Source of the DNA: Reyranella sp.
GTDB taxonomy: Bacteria > Pseudomonadota > Alphaproteobacteria > Reyranellales > Reyranellaceae
Direction: 5' to 3'
DNA length: 8,079 nt
Assembly: GCA_030681635.1 (NCBI GenBank)
Contig: JAUXRT010000604.1
Coordinates: 1-8,079, forward strand
In this document: positions 1-5,795 of the stretch, one piece after another
How the letters are laid out: the number at the start of each line of letters is the position of its first letter
Position numbering within the stretch: the first letter of the stretch is position 1
Program-made: the position numbers and the translations under genes
Notes under the pieces: model-generated
What the model saw: only the letters and a program-made list of their open reading frames with translations
Told to the model about the DNA's origin: nothing
Databases searched by the model: none

Positions 1-881
1 GGGATCAGCATGTATTCGAGGCGTGAGCCGATGCCGTAGCCCGCGATGGCGGCATCGCCCTGGCGGCCGATCAGGCCCGTCACGATCAGCACCGTGCCGT
101 TGGTCAGGATCACGACCAGGCAGGCGACGGCGCCCACTTTCAGGATGTCGCGGAAGGCGCGCCAGCGGAAACCGTCGACCGGCCAGCGCAGCCGCACCGT
201 GGCCTTCTCGCCGGTGAGGCGCGACAGCATCCAGACCGCGGCGACGGCGAAGGAGATCACCGCCGCCGCGGCAGGCCCGCGGATGCCCAGCGCCGGCAGG
301 CCGAACCAGCCCAGGGTCAAGGCGCCGGTGAGCGGGATTTGCAGCGCCGCACTCGCCACCAGCGCATAGCCCGGCGTCTTCATGTCGCCGGTGCCGCGCA
401 GCACCGAGGCCATGGAGTTGGCGACCCAGTGCACGGTGCAGCCCAGAAAGAGGATGGTGGCGAAGGCCTCGGCGCCGTCGAGCGCGCCGCCGCTGCCGCC
501 GAGCGCGCCAAAGATCAGCCGGCCAAAGCCCACGAAGACGACCGCGAACAGGACGGACATGCCCAAGGCGATCGCCAGCGCATGCGCCGCCGCCGCCTCG
601 GCCGCCGCCTTGTTGCCCGAACCCAGGGCGCGCGCCACCGAGGAGGAGATGCCGCCGCCCATGGCGCCGGCCGACATCATGCCCAAGGTCATCTGTGCCG
701 GGAAAACGAGGGCGAGGGCCGCCAGCGCGGTGGTGCTGCCGAGCTGGCCCACGAACCAGCCGTCGGAGATGCTGACCAGGCTCTGCATGGCCACGTTCAG
801 CACATTGGGGACGGCAAGGGCCAGGATGGTGGGCACGATCGGCCCGGCCAGCATCATCTGCCGGCGTTCTGCGGGGGTCAT
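1..881 (-). CDS. MATE-family efflux transporter (3' end outside window)
   Basis: Multi-pass inner-membrane antiporter of the MATE (NorM/DinF-like) family, which exports drugs or metabolites using a Na+ or H+ gradient. The first 293 residues are visible, roughly two thirds of the usual 440-480; the C-terminal part lies beyond the left edge. What shows the family is the opening (MTPAERRQMMLAGPIVPTI), the segment with VPNVLNVAMQSLVSISDGWFV around residues 24-44, repeated Gly/Ala-rich hydrophobic helices, and the LRGTGDMKTPGYAL stretch typical of the loop before the central helices. The chosen ATG follows an in-frame TAG by two codons, so it is the first possible ATG; its ribosome binding site is poor, and tandem Met codons at residues 9-10 are an alternative start. 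It lies 57 bases downstream of the acyl carrier protein gene on the same strand with no clear terminator between, so co-transcription is likely. Substrate cannot be inferred. Confidence 0.9.
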   Translation of the reverse strand, partial: MTPAERRQMMLAGPIVPTILALAVPNVLNVAMQSLVSISDGWFVGQLGSTTALAALALVFPAQMTLGMMSAGAMGGGISSSVARALGSGNKAAAEAAAAHALAIALGMSVLFAVVFVGFGRLIFGALGGSGGALDGAEAFATILFLGCTVHWVANSMASVLRGTGDMKTPGYALVASAALQIPLTGALTLGWFGLPALGIRGPAAAAVISFAVAAVWMLSRLTGEKATVRLRWPVDGFRWRAFRDILKVGAVACLVVILTNGTVLIVTGLIGRQGDAAIAGYGIGSRLEYMLI

Positions 882-938
882 TGCCGACTAGTTAGCACGC
901 AACGTGCCGGGCGCTCGCGAACTTATCTCATGGGGACA

Positions 939-1202
939 TCAGCGCAGCCTCATGACGGCTTCCGCGAGCTGGTCGATCGTGTCGATCTCGGCCACGACGT
1001 TCATCGGGATGGTGACGTCGAAGCGGTCCTCCAGCTCCATGATCACGTCCATGATCGTGAGCGAATCGACCGTGAGGCCGGTCGAGATCACGGTCTGCGG
1101 TGTGATGCCCTTGCCGCCCACCTGGTATGGCGCCAGCAGGCGGAAGATCTCCTGCATCACATCGTGACCGATATCGGTGGCCCGTTCCTGCGTGGCGAGC
1201 AT
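939..1202 (-). CDS. Acyl carrier protein, free-standing
   Basis: An 87-residue acyl carrier protein. It would carry acyl groups on a 4'-phosphopantetheine arm attached to Ser47 in the sequence LTVDSLTIMDVIMELEDRF, followed by VTIPMNVVAEIDTIDQLAEAV, which forms the last helices of the four-helix fold. The ATG at 1202 is preferred over an upstream GTG at 1235 because GGAGAG sits five bases or so before it. It is not the housekeeping AcpP: AcpP normally has a GADSLD-type site and lies beside fabF, and no fatty acid synthesis gene is here. The EDRF-x5-P-x-N pattern after the DSL site recalls, from memory, specialised alphaproteobacterial carrier proteins, some of them linked to sphingolipid synthesis; that link is inference. 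Upstream is a Coq4-like gene and downstream a MATE exporter, all on one strand. Confidence 0.9.
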   Translation of the reverse strand: MLATQERATDIGHDVMQEIFRLLAPYQVGGKGITPQTVISTGLTVDSLTIMDVIMELEDRFDVTIPMNVVAEIDTIDQLAEAVMRLR

Positions 1203-1305
1203 GGCTCTCTCCGTCGATGGATGAGACCATGTCACTCCATTCGCCGGTGCCTGTGAAATAACGTTTGGTTACCCAACATTGCGGATCGTTACGGATTGTT
1301 TCGCC
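1203..1305 (-). promoter_or_regulatory. Gap upstream of acyl carrier protein gene with paired direct repeats
   Basis: This 103-base gap is noticeably more AT-rich than its surroundings. It contains a direct repeat, CGGATCGTT (1282-1290) and CGGATTGTT (1292-1300), with a period of exactly 10 bases, close to one helical turn. It also holds a small TTGG-GTAA-CCAA inverted repeat around 1265-1276 on the minus strand. No convincing -35/-10 pair and no hairpin with a T-run was found, so the acyl carrier protein gene may either have its own regulated promoter here or be read from the Coq4-like gene. The repeat could be an operator; that is inference only. Confidence 0.25.
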
Positions 1306-2274
1306 TTAGGTGCTCGCGGGCACGACGTTGAGTCGCCGGCGCACCTCGTCGAGCGGCAGCGCCGCCATGGCCCAGTAGTCCCACTTGTCGGACAGGTCCT
1401 GGTTCACGCGGGCGCCGCGCTCCATGGCCGCGAACAGGCGCTCGGCCATGCCGGGCTTGCCCAGCACGCCCACGGTCGTGAAATCCTCGTTGGTGGGCCG
1501 CATGTTGACGCCGGTGCTGAAGATCAGCACGGCGAACAGCATGATGAAGAGCGGGCGCTCCTTTTTGAAGCCGGCGGTGAAGGCCGCGACCTGCACCTCG
1601 CCCTCGGGGTCGGTGCCGTAGCCGCTCAGCACGTGGCAGAGGTCATGATAGAGGCCCGCCTCCGGGAAGCCCTTGCGTTCGCCGGGCAGGCTGAAACCGT
1701 TCTGCGCATAGAACTCGACCAGGGAGCGGCCGAGCGTTCCCTCGGGCAGGTCGTTCCAGGCGCGGTAGCGCGCCGCCAGCGCCGGGTCCTCCATCACGCC
1801 GCGCATGGTCAGAACGGCCTTGGCAAGGCCGAGCGGGCCCTTCTGCGCGAGCTGGTTCTTCATGATGTCGGCAATCTGGCTGCGGCGCAGGAAATCGATC
1901 TTGAAGATCGTCATGTGCCGTTCAGTGAGCAGCCGGAGGTCCACGAGCGCCGGCGTCGACACGCCGATCGCCGTCGCGAAGGCTTCTACCTCGGCCACCA
2001 TCTCGCGCGGCGGCACGCCGTCGGACAGCGCCATCACCAGCATGCCGTTGGTGAATTGCTCGCGCAGTTCGGGTGACGTGAAGCCCGCGGCGAACTCGAG
2101 GGGCTTGATAGGGTCGAGCGCGTCGACGTCGGCGTCGACCTTGAGGATCACCCGACGCGCCGCGTCGAGGAGCGTCCGCCGCACCGGGCTCATCGGCCCG
2201 TTGGCCGAGGCGACGGTCTTCATGGCGCGCAGCCCCAGCAGGGCGGCGGCAGGGTCAGGCTGCAATAGGCGCAT
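1306..2274 (-). CDS. Coq4-family protein with TerB-like N-terminal region
   Basis: A 322-residue protein with the Coq4 metal-binding signature HDxxH-x11-E exactly: His210, Asp211, His214 and Glu226 within YHDLCHVLSGYGTDPEGE. The C-terminus (KWDYWAMAALPLDEVRRRLNVVP) also fits Coq4, where a Trp-rich stretch leads to a final LxxVRxxL. Coq4 proteins are needed for ubiquinone biosynthesis; recent work assigns them a role in removing or replacing the C1 carboxyl of the ring precursor, besides an organising role. Residues about 68-120 (FTNGMLVMALSDGVPPREM and following helices) resemble a TerB-like helical domain, and this makes the protein longer than a plain Coq4. The start overlaps the last codons of trmFO by 20 bases; GGGA seven bases before the ATG supports it, suggesting translational coupling. 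It may act in quinone metabolism or be a paralogue with another isoprenoid or lipid substrate. Family is firm; exact role is not. Confidence 0.86.
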   Translation of the reverse strand: MRLLQPDPAAALLGLRAMKTVASANGPMSPVRRTLLDAARRVILKVDADVDALDPIKPLEFAAGFTSPELREQFTNGMLVMALSDGVPPREMVAEVEAFATAIGVSTPALVDLRLLTERHMTIFKIDFLRRSQIADIMKNQLAQKGPLGLAKAVLTMRGVMEDPALAARYRAWNDLPEGTLGRSLVEFYAQNGFSLPGERKGFPEAGLYHDLCHVLSGYGTDPEGEVQVAAFTAGFKKERPLFIMLFAVLIFSTGVNMRPTNEDFTTVGVLGKPGMAERLFAAMERGARVNQDLSDKWDYWAMAALPLDEVRRRLNVVPAST

Positions 2275-3628
2275 GCTGTTGTCCCAACCAGTTGTCGAAA
2301 TCCTTCAGCGCCCGCGCGCTCATCGCCTGCTTGCGCTCCTTGCCTTTGGTCGGGGCCCCCGCGTCAGGCGACAGCGGCGGGAACAGGCCGAAGTTGACGT
2401 TCATCGGCTGGAAGGTCGTGGCGTCTGCACCGCCGGTGATGTGGCCGAGCAGCGCGCCCATCGCCGTGGTCGCGGGCGGCGGCGCCTGCGTGCGGCCATG
2501 GCGCTCGGCGGCTGCAAAACGTCCCGTCATCAGGCCGACGGCCGCGCTCTCGACATAGCCTTCGCAGCCGGTGATCTGGCCGGCGAACCGGAGGCGCGGC
2601 ATCGCCTTCAGCCGCAAGGTTGCATCGAGCAGGCGCGGGCTGTTGAGGAAGGTGTTGCGATGGAGCCCGCCGAGCCGCGCGAACTCGGCCTTCTCGAGGC
2701 CGGGGATGGTGCGGAAGATGCGTGTCTGCTCGCCATGCTTCAGCTTGGTCTGGAAGCCCACGATGTTCCAAAGCGTGCCCAGCGCATTGTCCTGGCGCAG
2801 CTGCACCACCGCCCACGGCCGACGGCCGGTGCGCGGGTCGCGCAGGCCGACCGGCTTCATCGGCCCGAAACGCAGCGTCTGCGGTCCCGTCGCCGCGATC
2901 ACCTCGATCGGCTGGCAACCATTGAAGTAGGGCGTGTTCGCCTCCCACTCCTTGAACTCGGTCTTGTCGCCCGCCAGCAACGCGGCGACAAACGCCTCGT
3001 ACTCGGGCTTCTCCATCGGGCAGTTGAGATAGTCGGCGCCGTCGCCTCCAGGCCCGCCCTTGTCGTAGCGCGACTGCTTCCACGCAATGGTGAGATCGAT
3101 GCTCTCGTGATGCACGATCGGCGCGATGGCGTCGAAGAAGGCGAGCGACTCCTCGCCCGTGAGTTTGGCGAGCGCTTCGGCCAACGCGGGCGAGGTGAGG
3201 GGTCCCGTCGCCACGATCACGCTGTCCCAGTCCTCGGGCGGCAGGCCCGCGACCTCGGCGCGCTCCAGAGTCACCAGCGGATGGGCGAGCAGCGTCTCCT
3301 GCACGGCAGCCGAGAAGCCGTGACGGTCGACGGCCAGCGCACCGCCCGCCGGCAGCTTGTGGGCATCGGCGGCACGCATGATCAGTGAGCCGGCGCGGCG
3401 CATCTCCTCATGCAGCAGGCCCACGGCATTGTTCGCCGCATCGTCGGAGCGGAAGGAGTTGGAGCAGACGAGCTCGGCGAGATTTTCCGTCAGATGTGCC
3501 TCGGTGCCGCGCGTGGGCCGCATCTCGTGCAGCACCACCGGCACGCCTGCCTCGGCGAGCTGCCATGCCGCTTCGCTGCCTGCGAGGCCGCCGCCCACGA
3601 TGTGCACGTGCTTGATGCTTGACGCCAT
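2255..3628 (-). CDS. trmFO: Methylenetetrahydrofolate--tRNA (uracil-5)-methyltransferase TrmFO
   Basis: Cytoplasmic flavoprotein that methylates U54 in the T-loop of tRNAs using methylenetetrahydrofolate as carbon donor and reduced FAD as reductant. The 457-residue length is normal. Visible marks are the FAD-binding Rossmann motif at residues 8-20 (VHIVGGGLAGSEAAWQLA), the GTEAH and LVCSNSFRSD stretch with Cys55 (equivalent to B. subtilis Cys53), FNGCQPIEV with Cys238 (equivalent to the catalytic Cys226), TLRFGPMKPVGL, and the C-terminal AGQITGCEGYVESAAVGL FAD site. The ATG at 3628 is chosen; a TTG three codons earlier (3637) is in frame but overlaps the GGAG that probably serves as ribosome binding site. 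It is the first gene of the minus-strand block, divergent from the ridA-like gene, and overlaps the next gene by 20 bases. Confidence 0.97.
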   Translation of the reverse strand: MASSIKHVHIVGGGLAGSEAAWQLAEAGVPVVLHEMRPTRGTEAHLTENLAELVCSNSFRSDDAANNAVGLLHEEMRRAGSLIMRAADAHKLPAGGALAVDRHGFSAAVQETLLAHPLVTLERAEVAGLPPEDWDSVIVATGPLTSPALAEALAKLTGEESLAFFDAIAPIVHHESIDLTIAWKQSRYDKGGPGGDGADYLNCPMEKPEYEAFVAALLAGDKTEFKEWEANTPYFNGCQPIEVIAATGPQTLRFGPMKPVGLRDPRTGRRPWAVVQLRQDNALGTLWNIVGFQTKLKHGEQTRIFRTIPGLEKAEFARLGGLHRNTFLNSPRLLDATLRLKAMPRLRFAGQITGCEGYVESAAVGLMTGRFAAAERHGRTQAPPPATTAMGALLGHITGGADATTFQPMNVNFGLFPPLSPDAGAPTKGKERKQAMSARALKDFDNWLGQQHAPIAA

Positions 3629-3690
3629 GCTCTCCAACCTGAAAGCCTAAGGGCCTGAAACCGTAGGGTTCATACATGGGAGAAACGTCT
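3629..3690. promoter_or_regulatory. Divergent intergenic region between trmFO and the ridA-like gene
   Basis: These 62 bases must hold the promoters of both divergent genes unless promoters lie inside the coding regions. A heptamer CCTGAAA occurs at 3638-3644 and again at 3654-3660 (period 16), flanking a GCC-TAAG-GGC inverted repeat at 3645-3654. No good -35/-10 pair could be picked. The repeats could be protein-binding sites, but they are short enough to be chance. Confidence 0.3.
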
Positions 3691-4074
3691 ATGGCGAACA
3701 AGTATCACAATCCGAAATCCGTGGCGCTGGCCGGCAAATACAGCCTGGGCTGCGAGATCCCGCCCGGCGCGCGCATCGTCTTCGTCGCGGGCCAGGTCGG
3801 CCTCGACGGTGCGGGCAAACTGGCGGACGGCATAGAAGCGCAATGCGACCAGGTCTGGAAGAACATCGGTGAAGTGCTGAAGGCCGCCGACATGGGTTAC
3901 GGCGACATCGTCAAGATCACGTCCTTCCTGACCGACAGCCGCTTCATCCTCGCCAACCGCACCGCACGCGACAAGGTCATCAAAGAACCCTATCCCGCTT
4001 CGACCCTGCTGATCATCCAGGGCCTCGCCGATCCCGCCATGCTGGTCGAGATCGAGGTTGTGGCGGCGAAGTAA
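3691..4074 (+). CDS. RidA/YjgF/YER057c/UK114-family protein lacking the catalytic Arg
   Basis: A 127-residue member of the Rid family, small trimeric cytoplasmic proteins. The RidA archetype hydrolyses reactive enamine/imine intermediates released by PLP enzymes. Family marks are VFVAGQVGLDGAGKL (about 31-45), the helix QCDQVWKNIGEVLKAADM, GDIVKITSFLTD (71-82) and the terminal VEIEVVAAK. In RidA the segment PARS carries Arg105, which binds the substrate carboxylate; here it reads PAST, so Ser104 replaces that Arg. It therefore probably belongs to a non-deaminase Rid subgroup with unknown substrate. The ATG at 3691 is preferred over one at 3676 because GGGAG lies eight bases before it and the length then matches the family. 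It is divergent from trmFO and followed by a 185-base structured leader. Confidence 0.94.
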   Translation: MANKYHNPKSVALAGKYSLGCEIPPGARIVFVAGQVGLDGAGKLADGIEAQCDQVWKNIGEVLKAADMGYGDIVKITSFLTDSRFILANRTARDKVIKEPYPASTLLIIQGLADPAMLVEIEVVAAK

Positions 4075-4128
4075 CTTCTTCCTGCGGAAGCACTGAAAGC
4101 ATTCGTCGAAGATATGCAGCGGATGGAT

Positions 4129-4158
4129 TTGTCAGTATCTGCATTTCCCGGCTAAATT
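4129..4158 (+). promoter_or_regulatory. Candidate sigma-70 promoter for the Tat-exported protein gene
   Basis: TTGTCA (4129-4134) and TAAATT (4153-4158) are separated by 18 bases, matching five of six and four of six consensus positions. The region is locally AT-rich in a GC-rich genome. Transcription would start near 4165, exactly where the first hairpin arm of the leader begins. Predicted by eye only. Confidence 0.35.
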
Positions 4159-4164
4159 GTTTCA

Positions 4165-4187
4165 CCGGCCATCCGATGGAGGGCCGG
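4165..4187 (+). other. Leader hairpin 1
   Basis: CCGGCC (4165-4170) pairs with GGCCGG (4182-4187); inside, TCC (4172-4174) pairs with GGA (4178-4180) around a GAT loop, with one A-G mismatch. It sits at the predicted 5' end of the transcript. The right arm can instead pair with CCGGCC at 4217-4222, which overlaps the 5' side of the next hairpin, so the two structures could exclude each other. Confidence 0.4.
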
Positions 4188-4211
4188 CGGGGGGCCAATT
4201 TTGCTCTCAGG

Positions 4212-4239
4212 CGAGGCCGGCCTCGAAGGCCTCGTTTTT
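4212..4239 (+). terminator. Terminator-like hairpin with T5, possible attenuator
   Basis: CGAGGCC (4212-4218) pairs with GGCCTCG (4228-4234) around a nine-base loop, followed directly by five T. A second copy of GGCCTCG at 4219-4225 can also pair with the left arm, giving a competing palindrome. The T-run ends only 20 bases before the ATG of the next gene, leaving no room for a separate promoter after it. It could end the ridA-like transcript, or act as an attenuator in the leader of the Tat-exported protein gene. Confidence 0.55.
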
Positions 4240-4259
4240 GTAATGAGAAGGGAGATATC

Positions 4260-4895
4260 ATGCAGACCAATCGCCGTACGACACTGAAGCTGCTGGGAGG
4301 CGCCGCGCTCGCGGCAGGCGTCCTGCCTGTCCTGTCGCATCAGGCGGCCGCCCAGGATGATCTCGTGGTGCCGAACAGCTTGCAGAATTTCAAGCGCGGC
4401 ACGATCCACATCATCCATCCGGAGACGCGCAGCTTCTCCATCATCTGGGAAGATCTCGGCCGGGTGAAGATGAAGGCCGCCGATCTCGTCGCGAACTTCG
4501 CGTCGCTCAAGGTCGGCCAGATCGTTGATGTCCATTGGTACGACTACATGGACTTCCTGATCGCCAAGAAGACGCCCGACTCGGTCGCGCGCGGCAAGGC
4601 GATGATGGCCAAGGGCGCGCGGCTCCAGGGCATTCCCGATGCCCAGCAGCGCATCCGCCTGTGGAACATGGACGGCATGGTCACCAAGGTCGACCCTGCC
4701 ACCAACACCATCTTCCTCATCAACGCCTCCGGCGGCGAACCCGACAAGCCGTCGCCCAACAGCGGCGAGGTCATCCAGATGCCGCAGGTCGTCACGGACG
4801 CCGGCAAGGCGGCACTCCGCACGCTGCAGCCGGGCGACGTGATCACCACCGTGTTCAGCCAGCAGACCGCCATCAAGGCAACGATCATCCGCTAG
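4260..4895 (+). CDS. Tat-exported protein with two beta-rich repeats, function unknown
   Basis: A 211-residue protein that I do not recognise as a named family. The N-terminus has a twin-arginine signal: Arg5-Arg6 in NRRTTLKLLGG, a hydrophobic core, and a likely cleavage after AAA at 29-31, predicting a folded periplasmic protein. The mature part contains two related units, about 46-102 and 137-210. Each begins with G-x-[IV]-x-x-[IV]-x-P-x-T and ends with L-[KQ]-x-G-[QD]-[IV] followed by a beta strand, a pattern common in small beta-barrel or OB-like domains. Unit A ends in VDVHWYDYMDF, rich in aromatic residues and His. No Cys is present in the mature chain. The start at 4260 follows GGGAG with a five-base spacer; an in-frame ATG at 4176 would add an Arg-rich stretch before the signal and is rejected. 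It is followed by a strong terminator and preceded by a structured leader, so it looks like a single-gene unit. Confidence 0.85.
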   Translation: MQTNRRTTLKLLGGAALAAGVLPVLSHQAAAQDDLVVPNSLQNFKRGTIHIIHPETRSFSIIWEDLGRVKMKAADLVANFASLKVGQIVDVHWYDYMDFLIAKKTPDSVARGKAMMAKGARLQGIPDAQQRIRLWNMDGMVTKVDPATNTIFLINASGGEPDKPSPNSGEVIQMPQVVTDAGKAALRTLQPGDVITTVFSQQTAIKATIIR

Positions 4896-4911
4896 CGACA
4901 CCGATCATGGA

Positions 4912-4953
4912 GGGGGCTCCGGGACCGCGAGGTTCCGGAGCCCCTTTCGTTTT
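4912..4953 (+). terminator. Strong intrinsic terminator after the Tat-exported protein gene
   Basis: A 14-pair stem, 4913-4926 with 4931-4944, has ten perfect pairs (GGGGCTCCGG / CCGGAGCCCC), one G-U wobble and three more pairs, capped by a GCGA tetraloop of the stable GNRA type. It is followed by TTTCGTTTT. The stop codon lies 17 bases before it. No A-run precedes it, so it should work only in the plus direction. Confidence 0.92.
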
Positions 4954-5013
4954 GAGGCGATGTTCCTGGCCGCATGCGCGGCGGTTGGTTGAGACCACGG
5001 CATCCGCGTGGCA

Positions 5014-5038
5014 CCCTGCCGGGCAGGGAGGAACTGCC
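5014..5038 (+). promoter_or_regulatory. Hairpins around the ribosome binding site of the alpha/beta hydrolase gene
   Basis: CCCTGC (5014-5019) pairs with GCAGGG (5023-5028), which takes up the first half of the ribosome binding site GGGAGGA (5026-5032). Alternatively GGCAG (5022-5026) pairs with CTGCC (5034-5038), presenting GGAGGAA in the loop with the stem touching the ATG at 5039. The two foldings share the central arm and exclude each other, the layout expected of a translational switch. No trigger is known. Confidence 0.4.
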
Positions 5039-5788
5039 ATGCCGTTCTACGAAAGAGGCGCTGTCCGCATCCATTACGAAGAAGCGGGCAAGGGCTTTCC
5101 GCTCCTGATCATTCCCGGCGGCGGACTGAATTCGACGATCGCCGGCCTCGACACCACGCATCCGTTCAGCGCGATGAAAGAGTTCAAGGACCGCTACCGC
5201 TGCATCGCCGCGGACCTGCGCAACGCCAATGGCGGACAATCGTCAGGTCCGCTCGAGAGCGACCGGCCATGGGACTCCCACACCGACGACCAGCTCGGCC
5301 TGATGGATCACCTCGGCATCAAACAGTTCCTGGTCCTGGGCTACTGCATCGGCGGTCCCTTCATCTGGAACATGCTGAAGCGCGCGCCCGACCGGGTCGT
5401 CGCTGCGGTGCTCACGCAGCCTTCCGGCCACCGGCCCGAGCTGCCCGACCAGTTCTACGAGAACAACATGAAGGGCTGGGGCCCGGCACTCGTCGCGCGG
5501 CGGCCCGAGATCACGATGGAGACGGTGAGCGCCTTCCTTGCCAAGATGTACCGCGCCAACCCCGACTTCGTGTTCACCGTGAACCGCGACTTCGCGCGCG
5601 CCTGCAAGACGCCGCTCCTGGTCCTGCCTGACGATATCCCGCCGCATCCCTATGCGGTGGCGATGGAGTCGGCGATGCTCGCGCCCAACGCGCAGGTCAG
5701 CATGTATCCGTGGAAGGACACGAAGGAGAAGATTCCTCTGGCGGTGCGGCACATCGGGACGTTCCTGAAAGCCAACCAGCCCGCGTAG
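5039..5788 (+). CDS. Alpha/beta hydrolase-fold protein with Cys nucleophile
   Basis: A 249-residue soluble alpha/beta hydrolase. Early strands (VRIHYEEAGKGFPLLIIPGGG, where GGG at 27-29 is the usual oxyanion-hole region), RCIAADLRNANGGQS, and the nucleophile elbow LVLGYCIGGPF are clear. The elbow has Cys103 where most family members have Ser, as in dienelactone hydrolase. After strand 7, LLVLPDD gives the likely acid residue Asp198 or Asp199. The usual catalytic His, expected in the stretch YPWKDTKEKIP just before the last helix, is absent; His203 or His238 might substitute. The enzyme may be a thiol hydrolase, a lyase-like relative or inactive. The start is supported by GGGAGGA seven bases before the ATG. 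Seven bases separate its stop from the nuclease-like gene, so the two are probably co-transcribed. No signal peptide was seen. Confidence 0.9.
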   Translation: MPFYERGAVRIHYEEAGKGFPLLIIPGGGLNSTIAGLDTTHPFSAMKEFKDRYRCIAADLRNANGGQSSGPLESDRPWDSHTDDQLGLMDHLGIKQFLVLGYCIGGPFIWNMLKRAPDRVVAAVLTQPSGHRPELPDQFYENNMKGWGPALVARRPEITMETVSAFLAKMYRANPDFVFTVNRDFARACKTPLLVLPDDIPPHPYAVAMESAMLAPNAQVSMYPWKDTKEKIPLAVRHIGTFLKANQPA

Positions 5789-5795
5789 GACGAAG

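Noticed and set aside
895..907. GCACG-CAA-CGTGC hairpin between the acyl carrier protein and MATE genes
   Set aside because: Five pairs without a T-run on either strand; too weak to call a terminator.
1203..1235. GTG start of the acyl carrier protein at 1235
   Set aside because: The internal ATG at 1202 has a good GGAGAG site and gives the normal carrier protein length.
339..1256. Plus-strand open frames opposite the MATE and acyl carrier protein genes
   Set aside because: The minus-strand frames give clear family matches; these give only low-complexity sequence.
1805..3388. Long plus-strand open frame of 527 codons
   Set aside because: It lies antisense to trmFO and the Coq4-like gene, has Arg/His-rich low-complexity translation and no family resemblance; it results from high GC content.
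3629..3637. TTG start of trmFO three codons upstream
   Set aside because: It overlaps the GGAG likely used by the ATG at 3628 and adds only three residues without family support.
4535..5038. Upstream extension of the hydrolase frame through the strong terminator
   Set aside because: The extension is out of frame with the Tat-exported protein gene, crosses the terminator, and a strong ribosome binding site marks the ATG at 5039.
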